The notes below the pieces were generated by a model. The model did not search any database, had not been told where the DNA came from, and saw only the letters and a list, made by a program, of their open reading frames with translations. From NCBI GenBank assembly GCA_024291935.2, contig CM044322.1:22567405-22631404 (forward strand): a stretch of DNA of 64,000 nucleotides, given 5' to 3'. Position numbers and translations under genes: made by a program. This document shows positions 56,404-64,000 of the stretch, one piece after another; the first letter of the stretch is position 1, and every line of letters starts with the position of its first letter. This stretch comes from Okapia johnstoni. Lineage: Eukaryota; Chordata; Mammalia; Artiodactyla; Giraffidae.

Positions 56404-56765
56404 GGGCTTTCCCAGTGACTCAGCAGTAAAGAGGAGAAGGCAATGGCAACCCACTCCAGTACTCTTGCCTGGAGAATCCCAGGGATGGCAGAGCCTGGTG
56501 GGCTGCCGTCTATAGGGTCACACAGAGTCGGACACGACTGAAGCAACTTAGCAGCAGCAGCAGCAGCAGTAAAGAATCTGCCTGCAATGCAGGAGACGTG
56601 GGTTTGATTCCTCAGTCAGGAAGATCCCCTAGAGGAGGGCATGGCAACCTACTCCAGTATTCTTGCTTGGAGAATCCCATGGACAGAGGAGCCTGGTGGG
56701 CTACGGTCCATGAGGGTCACAAAGAGTTGGACACAACTGAAGCGACTGAGCACAGAGCACACACA
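56404..56765 (+). mobile_element. Bov-tA SINE interrupted by another SINE
   Basis: Outer copy: gggctttcccagtgactcagc up to 56432, then from taaagaatctgcctgcaatg at 56570 to cacaactgaagcgactgagc. The break lies about 28 bases into the tRNA-like head. Confidence 0.95.
56433..56563 (+). mobile_element. Bov-A-type SINE nested in a Bov-tA, (AGC)n tail
   Basis: Inserted copy from aggagaaggcaatggcaacc to gacacgactgaagcaactta with a (GCA)n tail. The 11-bp duplication cagcagtaaag at 56422-56432 and 56564-56574 is host SINE sequence, proving insertion order. Confidence 0.93.
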
Positions 56766-56769
56766 GCTC

Positions 56770-57255
56770 CTAGGAAACTAGGAATCAGAAATCTCCTAAA
56801 CCTGGATGCATCCAACATACTTACAAGGTGGTGCAAGCACCACCAGCCTGGGGCACTTAGGCAGCTGGGAAAAATAGAATTGAAATGCGGTGGCTAAGAG
56901 GATAAGCCAGGCAGCTAAGGAAAAAAGAGAAAAGGGCAGAAGACCCAGTTAGTGAGTTTTTACTGAGTAATCTGTGTGTGTCAAGTATAAATATATGTAC
57001 AAGGGCCACACAAAAGCACCTATACTGGTTCCTGCTCTCAAGCTCTTTGGAATTGAGTCAGAAGGACAATTCTCAATTCAGAAAACCAGTGGAATAACAA
57101 AGGCGCAATGGTATAAGTAAGTACTAAATAGAACACCCTGGGATCGGCTGTGTTAGTTACTGAGAACCAAGACAGAAGGAGTGTCACTGAGCTCAAGGAA
57201 GTGGAGATTGCCAAAGAAGACCTCATGGAAGAGGTGGTGGGCTTTGGGCTGTCTT
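56770..57255. other. no gene recognised
   Basis: Unassigned. A region at 56960-57200 (tatactggttcctgctctca, gaattgagtcagaaggac, gtgtcactgagctcaagg) resembles part of the unnamed dispersed repeat, but weakly. Confidence 0.3.
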
Positions 57256-57261
57256 TTTAAA

Positions 57262-57826
57262 CAAATTTTACTTTATTTTTTTTGGCTGTACTGGGTTTTC
57301 TTTGCTGTGTGCGGACTCATACAGCTCACTACCAGAAAAAACAAACAGCTTAATCAAAAAATGAGCAGAAGACCTAAACAGACACTTCTCCAAAGAAGAC
57401 ATACAGATGGCCAATAAACACGTGGAAAACTGCTCAACATCACTCATTATTAGAGAAATCCAAATCAAAACTACAATGAGGCATCACCTCACAGCAGTCC
57501 CAATGGCCATCACCAAAAATCTACCAACAATAAATGCTGGAGAGGGTGTGGAGAAAAGAGAACCCTCTTGCACTGTTGGTGGGAATGTAAACTGGGCTTT
57601 TCTCTAATTGCAGTGAATGTAGGCTACTCTCTAGTTGCGGTGCTTGGCTTCTTATTGTGGTGCTTCTCCAGCTGCAGAGCACAGGCTCTGGGGCACAGGC
57701 TCAGTAGTTGCGGCTCATAGGATTAGTTGTCCCGAGTCATGTGGAATCTCCCTGGGCCAGGGATTGAACCCGTGTCCCCTGCATTGGCAGGTGGATTCTT
57801 ATCCACTGTACCACTAGGGAAGTCCT
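57262..57826 (-). mobile_element. CHR-type SINE, split by an L1 piece
   Basis: Antisense CHR parts at 57262-57316 (ttttttggctgtactgggtt) and 57595-57826 (gggcttttctctaattgcag, gggattgaacccgtgtcccc, taccactagggaagtcc). They are contiguous in a normal CHR element. Confidence 0.93.
57317..57594 (+). mobile_element. internal L1 ORF2 fragment inside a CHR SINE
   Basis: Sense L1: aatcaaaaaatgagcagaag, acttctccaaagaagacata, gaaatccaaatcaaaactac, ttggtgggaatgtaaactgg. It ends well before the L1 3' end: the next L1 bases are those that begin the element at 24027. It has no 3' UTR, poly(A) tail or visible TSD. Confidence 0.92.
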
Positions 57827-57829
57827 TAA

Positions 57830-59340
57830 TTTCAGTCTTAAGTAAAGGTGGTTCAAAGCCAGGAGTCAAAATAAATGTGACTCCTTGGACTATGGAAAAA
57901 AGTCAGACCAAGAGAAGAGGGAAAAACAGAACAGGAGAAGGGAAAGTCGCTGCTGATCGTGACGGCAGAGCTATCACAGCTGCCTCACATCTCTCTGGGC
58001 ACCTGTGCCAACCTTTGGATTGCCTTGGCCAAAGACCAATGATTTAGAGGCAGAACACGTTTCTGTAATCCCAGACGTCTCTATAGAATTGGACTAAAGC
58101 CAGCCAATTTTTGCTGTCTCTGTAATCACAAAGTGAAGCATCTTTTTTCCTGTGTTTGCTTGAGAGGAATGTTGTTTACAGAGAAAGCCTCGCACACTTC
58201 AGACTGATTCTTGACAACTGAATTCTCGCATTACTAACAATAGGGTATAAAGAACCCACCGAAACTTCACGAGAGACGAGATGGCTTCATTAGCTGAAGG
58301 TTCCAGTAGGCTCTGAGAAATAGAGAGTTTGGTAAATTAAGTATAATTTATTGGATGCATTTCAAGTGGGTTTGAGAGAGAGAGCAAAATTGCCCACAAA
58401 ATATATTTTAACTGGCACTGTGAAATCTACTTGCCCTGAAAATCGCTCCCCAACCCTACTTTCACCCCATCTCAGATTTTAAGAATACAAAATGAAATAT
58501 AAAATCCTCAGCTCTGCCACATGTCTGGAATTCTACCATCTAAGATAGAGTCTTATTAAGGCACAGCGTTTCTCAAATGTCCCTTCTGAAAGGTATGTGT
58601 CCCAAGGCATGTGTTCTATCTAAAAGCCACTAGAGGAGGAAAGTACAGAGCAGAGAAGGAGAAATGATGGTGGGAGAAGATGAAAAAATAATTTTAGAAC
58701 ACAGGGCCCTGCTAGGAATGCAGGATTGAGGAGGGTATCCCATGCAACTGGCAGATGGTCTGGCTAGCTGACGAGCAGAGGAGAGGTAGAGAATCGAGCC
58801 AGAAGGAGAGAGACAGAGAGAAAATCATGAGGGAACAGAGCTAGAGTCGAACTTTTTCTCCTTTGTGGTGTGGCCTGGAGAAGCCCATGCTGATTAGAGA
58901 GTTCCCATGCAAAAGATGGGTGCATCCAGGTGCCATCTGTGAACCCTCAGATTTGCATAGGAGATCAAAGAGGAGGGAGACAAGCAGGAGGGCAAGACTA
59001 GCAGTCAGGGCGGCTTGGTAGGCCGTGTAGCTGAACCTATGCGTGCGCAGCTAAGTCTAGTTCAGCCACAGCAAAACCGCAGCAAGTCTTTCATTAAGCA
59101 CAGAGAAGAAAATGCCTAGAGATCACTCCACTTGCAGAACAACTGTGGCTGTGGGCCAAGGGAGTGCCACGCTTCCCAGCTGAGTTAGCAGACAACAGCA
59201 AAGCTGGGAAATGATTGAAGAACCATGACCCTGAAACTCTACAAGGACTCTGATGATCTGGTACCAGAAACACAGACCCATCAAATGTTTAGTCTAGGAC
59301 TTTATAGATTATTCTAGTCTAACCCTCTTCTTCTGGAGAG
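57830..59340. other. no gene recognised
   Basis: 1.5 kb with no repeat signature or supported frame. Purine-rich patches at 58615-58820. Confidence 0.4.
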
Positions 59341-59483
59341 GAGAAAACGGAGCCCTGAGAAGAGTTAAGGTTTATGGAGTGCTTTCTATCTGCTAAGTGC
59401 TGTTTTGATTACTTTCTAGGCATTAACTCATTTACTCATAATAAATAAGTATTGTTACTAATAGCCAGTAATAATAGGCATTG

Positions 59484-59853
59484 TTGTTGTTATTTATGCT
59501 GAGTTACTCAGACGTGTCCAACTCTTGGTGACACCATGGATTGCAGCATGCCAGGCTTCCCTGTCCTTTGTCATCTCCTGGAGTTTGCTCAGACTCACGT
59601 CCCTTGAGCTGATGATACCATCCAACTGTCTCATCTCTGTCACTCCCTTCCCCTCCTGCCCTCAATCTTTCCCAGCATCAAGGACTTTTCCAGTGAGTCA
59701 GCTCTTGGCATCGTGCGGCCAAAGGATTGGAGCTTCAGCTTCAGCATCAGTCCTTCCAATGAGTATTCAGGGTTGATTTCCTTTAAGATTTACTGGTTTG
59801 ATCTCCTTGCTGTCCAAGTGACTCTCAAGAGTCTTCTCCAGCACCACAGTTCT
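59484..59853 (-). mobile_element. BovB LINE 3' fragment inside a MIR
   Basis: Antisense BovB: ctgagttactcagacgtgtcc, catgccaggcttccctgtcc, ctgccctcaatctttcccag to tctccagcaccacagttc. 5'-truncated, frame broken. Confidence 0.93.
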
Positions 59854-59938
59854 TGAGGTATTGTTATTAACTCCATTCTACAAATAAAGAAATTGAGGTA
59901 CAGGAAAGCTAAATTAAGCTGCCCAGGGTCAAACAATA

Positions 59939-60138
59939 GGGCTTCCCTTGTGGCTAGGACGGTATAGAATCTGCCTGCAGTGCGGGAGACCTGTGTTTGA
60001 TCTCTGGGTCAGGAAGATCCCCTGGAGAAGGAAATGGCAACCCACTCCAGTATTCTTGCCTGGAGAATTCCATGGACAGCCAGGCTATAGTCCATGGGGT
60101 CACAGAGTCAGACACGACTGAGAGACTAACACACACAC
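59939..60138 (+). mobile_element. Bov-tA SINE inside a MIR
   Basis: Sense copy from gggcttcccttgtggctagg to acgactgagagactaacac with a short CA tail. Slightly shortened in the Bov-A half (ggagcctgg missing near 60080). Confidence 0.95.
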
Positions 60139-60229
60139 TTAGTAAGTGGCAGACTAGGGGTTTGAACCCAAGGAGTCTGAATCCAGAGTTCCTCCACATA
60201 AGCACTACCCTGAAAGATGTGTCTGAAAT

Positions 60230-60885
60230 CACACAGCAGGACACCAGGAAGGAAAAGCCACCTTTTGTCATTCAAACCTTGGCACATTCAGACAAGACTG
60301 TAAGCATCACTTGTGCAGTGATGGATGACTACCGGGGAGAGAGGCTGCACAGACTCGGTAATTTCTTGAGGGGTTGAGGGCTGTTCTGGAAGGGGTGCAG
60401 GGCATCGTGGTGGAGTGACCTATCTCTCCATGATCAAGAAGAGGTAATGGAGTTGTAATGGAGCTACTGCCATTGAAGCCATGATAATTACTGAGATAAC
60501 AGCCAGATCTGGAAGAGCAAATGTAGCTGTTCTCAAAGAGGAGGAGCTTGAGGTAATGAAACCATAAGGAATGTATTGATGAGGTTTTGATAGTGATCAA
60601 TGCGACAGCGATAGACTCTGGGTGTAAAGATAAAAGAAGAGCCATTCAATCAATCACGCTCTCTTGAATGCTAACCCTGACCAGCTGCTGTGTGCTCTGG
60701 AAAGGAAATGAGGTCTAGTCCACTGTGAGCTTACCATTGAATGGATAAAAAGAAAGTAAACTACTTGACCCCCCACCCCCCGAATACACACCCTGGGATA
60801 TCAGAAATGCAATATGTCTGGCTGGTTATGTTAATAGCGCCTTGAACTACTTTGAAGAAGAAATTGTTAGTTAGGATGCATGGAG
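60230..60885. other. no gene recognised
   Basis: Unassigned. It contains the first copy of a 19-mer (AGGTAATGGAGTTGTAATG, 60442-60460) that recurs 1 kb downstream. A 112-codon minus-strand frame covers it and is probably incidental. Confidence 0.4.
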
Positions 60886-60902
60886 TCAGAGAAGCAACTA
60901 TA

Positions 60903-60992
60903 GTCTATATCCCTACCACCCTGATCATGCCTGATCTCATCTGATCTCGGAAGCTAAGCAGGGTCGGGCCTGGTTAGTACTTGGATGGGAGA
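60903..60992 (+). pseudogene. 5S rRNA retropseudogene, 3'-truncated
   Basis: The 90 bases correspond to nucleotides 1-90 of mammalian 5S rRNA (about 120 nt). By eye, nine mismatches fall in the first 40 positions, while positions 41-90 (gatctcggaagctaagcagg through tggatgggaga), which hold most of the internal Pol III promoter, match without a difference. The last 30 nt are absent, including the end of box C. A perfect 10-bp repeat agagaagcaa at 60888-60897 and 60990-60999 flanks it (overlapping its last bases), and there is no poly(A). It is not a functional 5S gene. Confidence 0.93.
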
Positions 60993-61451
60993 GAAGCAAT
61001 GTAACAGAGGGCTGAACAGATGAGATGTTGGTGTGTCTTTCAGAGGAGGATTATTACCATTTGGCAGCTCCCGAAAGAGAAATGAGGATGGAGCTGTGAG
61101 TTGTAAATAAGAGGAACGAAGGCAACAGTGAGATGGCCGTGGAAAAGGAGCAGATCTTTTGTGTTTAACATTATCACAGGTGATCTGATGGAGGAAAGGA
61201 AGGGGCTTCTAACATCTGTGGAGTTGTTGAGTGTCTAGTATGTAATAGCTTTTTCAAAGGTGGCCAAGGGTCTTGCATTGCAGAAGGGTGGAGAAAGACA
61301 TGGAAATTGTTATGGGGACAATTATGATTGTAACCGAGGTAATAATAAAGATAATGGACATGTAATTGAAAAGCTGGTGGCTGTAAAGGAGAAGGTGAGG
61401 GCAACCGAAACGTGGAGGGGGTGATAAGGCAGGTAATGGTGGTGATGGGAA

Positions 61452-61503
61452 AGGTAATGGAGTTATAATGTAGATGATGCTAAAAGGTAATGGAGTTGTA
61501 ATG
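61452..61503 (+). repeat. two tandem-like copies of a 19-mer
   Basis: AGGTAATGGAGTTATAATG at 61452-61470 and AGGTAATGGAGTTGTAATG at 61485-61503; the second is identical to 60442-60460. Confidence 0.9.
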
Positions 61504-63000
61504 AGGTGATGACTACAGAGTGGGGAGGGGGAGAAGATGATCATCTTAATGGAAGCAAGAGGGACAATGTGAAACAGGTGAGAATTGTATGCAGAGCATT
61601 CATCACGACAGCTGAAAGGAGCTGTGGGTGACCAGGAACGTAATGAACAGCTACACCCAAAGTTCTCATTACAGTAGGAGTTCTAATGGGCCCTGGAATA
61701 GGATAATGATGTTAATGGAAAAGATGATGATGACCAGGAAAATCAGGAGCCTTGTGATGGTATTTAAAATGACCTATTTAGTGAGAGAAACCAGAGGAGG
61801 AAGTGAGAGGAAACCAGAGGGTGGTCCGGGGTACACATATGTTCCTGTATGTCCCTAGACTGAGGTTACTGAGGGCTGTTCACTAGACATGTCCCTGTGG
61901 GTTATTTGGCTTTAGTGCAGCTGCTCCTGCTTGTACAAGACATTTGTCGCGTGTGAAGCAAGTTCAGGATGAACAGATATGGCTGCAGCAACAATTCCAG
62001 CTTACAATCCCAATTTCGTTCTTAAATTAGGCATGCCAGCACCCTAGCTTGGATATAGTACTTCCATGAGCAGAGGTGTAAACAAAATGTCTGGGAAATG
62101 CATGGGTTTGCAGCAGAAGTGAATGTATACAGAGGATTACTTATTTCTTTTTTACATTTTTAGCCATGGATGCTGCTTCCAAGTGGGGAAGTGGGAAATT
62201 AATCCTCTGGACTTGCTGTTTAACTTTAGGGACCTTTAGTTGGGACGAGAGTCTAAAGTCATTTGTACTGATGTTCTGATCAGGAAGGTCCTGACGTGGG
62301 CTCTGCTAAGGAACCTGGGAACTGGTGTTCACAAAGGCCTCCCAATGTTGCTATTATTTCTGCTTCAAGCAGCCTAGAGATGTACACAGGGTGCAGACAG
62401 TGTACCTGAAAACAAACAGATGGTCCCAGACCCACTAGGGATTAGGGGACCTAGCCAAGACATGGAGCCCCCGAGTGGAGCAGAGACAGCCACGTGGACT
62501 CATCGTCTATACAAGGAGACCCACAGGAGACACGGGTCCCTCTGCTCTGCCTCTGGTACCCACTCGACTCAGCCCAGGATCTCACCAGAAGTAGAAGTCC
62601 CACAGGTCCCTGAATAGACCTCTGCTCTCTAGAATATTCTCTGTTCATGAAATGGGTCCTCTTATGACATCCCTGCCCCCACCAGTCAGCTTAGCCAAGT
62701 GACTCCAAGGGTCCCAAGGTGGAGGCCAGCAGGGCAGGTCTCTGAAGGTCTTTAGGTGGAAGCTGAACCCCCTTCCCATGCCTTGCCCAGTTCTCTGCTC
62801 TGATCCAGAGCCTGCACATGTAGAACTGCAGTGGGGTTCCCTCCAAGGAGCCATGGGTTTGGGGGGCCACAGGGTGCAGCAAGTCTGGACTCTAGTAGCC
62901 AGGGCTGTGGGGCCAGGGCAGGAAGTGGTCACAGCAAAGGGCACTCTGCCTCCCATTCAACTCCCCAGTCTCCAACTTCCTTCAGCCTGGAAGGTCAGAA

Positions 63001-63028
63001 GGGGGGGGAGGGTGGGGAGAGGGGAGGG
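63001..63028 (+). other. potential G-quadruplex
   Basis: G-runs of 8, 3, 4, 4 and 3 separated by 1 to 3 bases within 28 bases, meeting the usual four-tract, short-loop rule. No promoter evidence beside it. Confidence 0.8.
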
Positions 63029-63491
63029 ACCACCTCTCAGACCAACTACATCCAAACCACTGGGAATCTCCTATCACTTCATGGGGAATCGACTTCTGTT
63101 GGCGAGGGATGGAACCTGTGAATCTGTACTATAAAAACTCCCCCAGAAAGTTTCCCATGTGACACCCTTAGTGTCAGCCAGCAGACCTATATAGAGAAGG
63201 TTAGGTAAGAGGTGGGGAAAGCTTATTTCATGGGTGGAGGCCAAACCATTCTTTTCAGTACACTTGTCCTAACAGTGGGATTTAAGTAGCACTTAGAAGC
63301 ATTTTCTTCTCAATAGAAAATTATGCTTCACCTGCCTGCCCCTCTACCTGCACATATACCTGTCCCTCAATGAACAGTCACGTAAGTGACTTATGCGGCG
63401 GACCAGCGAAGGACTCCTAGAATGGCACTATGGTGACGGGCAGCACTGAGCCACCGAGACCTAACTACCTCTTGAACAGAAGGAATAAAGC

Positions 63492-63702
63492 GGGGCTTCC
63501 CTGGTGGCTCAGACGGTAAACAATCTGCCTGAAGTGCAGGAGACGTGGGTTTGATCCCTGGGTTGGGAAGATTCCCCTGGAGAAGGGAATGGCCACCCAC
63601 TCCAGTATTCTTGCCTGGAGAATTCCACAGACAGAGGAGCCTGGTGGATTATCTTCCAAAGAGTCGTACATGACTGAGAGACTAACACTTTCACTTTCAC
63701 TT
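63492..63702 (+). mobile_element. Bov-tA SINE with perfect 15-bp TSD
   Basis: Sense copy from ggggcttccctggtggctca to the typical tail ctaacactttcactttcact. Direct repeat cagaaggaataaagc at 63477-63491 and 63703-63717. The clean TSD and canonical tail suggest one of the youngest insertions here. Confidence 0.98.
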
Positions 63703-63717
63703 CAGAAGGAATAAAGC

Positions 63718-64000
63718 AGCACAGGAACTGAGTATCTGTGAGGGGAGCAGAAGGAAGGAGAAAGGAAAATGTCCAGAAAGGATGTTTCCAGTACCTCCAG
63801 TTATGGGAATAAATGTGGATCTAGGGATGAGGGTTGGCACCACCATGCTGTCTTTTGAAGGTCTGCCCTGCCCAGTCCTTGGTGGACCATTTCATTCTTC
63901 AGGATTCTCTGGGATTAAAAAGCATCAATGCCATGGCAATATTCAATTTATATTTGTAGAAGGACAAATTATTTCTGTCCTAAAATGGCACATAAATTGT
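63718..64000. other. no gene recognised
   Basis: Unassigned sequence to the window edge. Confidence 0.35.

Larger units (their letters stand above)
59345..60225 (-). mobile_element. MIR SINE, antisense, broken twice
   Basis: Three MIR pieces in antisense order. 59345-59470 holds tggagtgctttctatctgct and ggcattaactcatttactca. 59856-59938 holds ttaactccattctacaaat and gctgcccagggtcaaacaat. 60139-60225 holds agtaagtggcagactagggg and aacccaaggagtctgaatcc. BovB occupies the first gap and a Bov-tA the second. Confidence 0.85.
61000..63475. other. no gene recognised; low-complexity patches
   Basis: Unassigned. 61270-61760 is rich in ggtaatgg, gataatgg and gatgatga motifs, a degenerate simple-sequence region. 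The remainder has no repeat family or supported gene. Confidence 0.4.

Noticed and set aside
60903..60992. Functional 5S rRNA gene
   Set aside because: Lacks the last 30 nucleotides and the terminator T-run, has nine changes in the first 40 bases, and is flanked by target-site duplications.

Overview
The window is non-coding ruminant (bovid-type) nuclear DNA. The diagnostic evidence is the repeat content: many Bov-tA/Bov-A SINEs, CHR-type tRNA-derived SINEs, five BovB (RTE-clade) LINE fragments and ruminant L1 3' ends. These sit on older mammalian layers (MIR, L2, ancient L1, a CR1/L3-like LINE, MaLR-like LTRs, hAT and Tigger-type DNA transposons). I found no complete protein-coding gene, operon or CRISPR array, and nothing bacterial. 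The sequence alone does not separate cattle, sheep, goat and relatives, and repeat subfamily names are given from memory of consensus patterns.

Layout. 1-9 kb: an ancient antisense L1 split by a younger chimeric L1 insertion, three Bov SINEs, then a decayed CR1/L3-like LINE whose reverse-transcriptase motifs are still readable. 9-22 kb: old L1 pieces, MIRs, an antisense MaLR-like LTR, a BovB with an inverted 5' end inside one target-site duplication, CHR SINEs and a second BovB. 22-30 kb: an L2 piece, a 13-bp-TSD L1, a MIR with a 37-bp head duplication, a Tigger/MER2-like element, and an L2 interrupted by a nest of LTR, SINE and hAT element. 30-44 kb: two ERV-type LTRs, many SINEs, an ancient hAT-like element and several non-repetitive stretches. 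43.7-48 kb holds the only two plausible coding signals, neither of which I could name: a 170-codon minus-strand ORF and a 99-bp plus-strand exon-like block. 49.7-64 kb: an LTR with poly(A) signal, more SINE and BovB copies, an L1 fragment inside a CHR SINE, a MIR broken twice, a 90-nt 5S rRNA pseudogene with target-site duplications but no poly(A) tail, and a strong G-quadruplex tract.

No genes can be shown to work together here. The main content is a readable insertion chronology: DNA transposons, MIR, L2, CR1 and old L1 first, then MaLR-like LTRs, then BovB, CHR and ruminant L1, then Bov-tA SINEs. Several insertions have unusual structures (inversion, chimera, read-through, tailless, internal-only fragment). 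Non-repetitive stretches are listed so that the reader knows they were examined.
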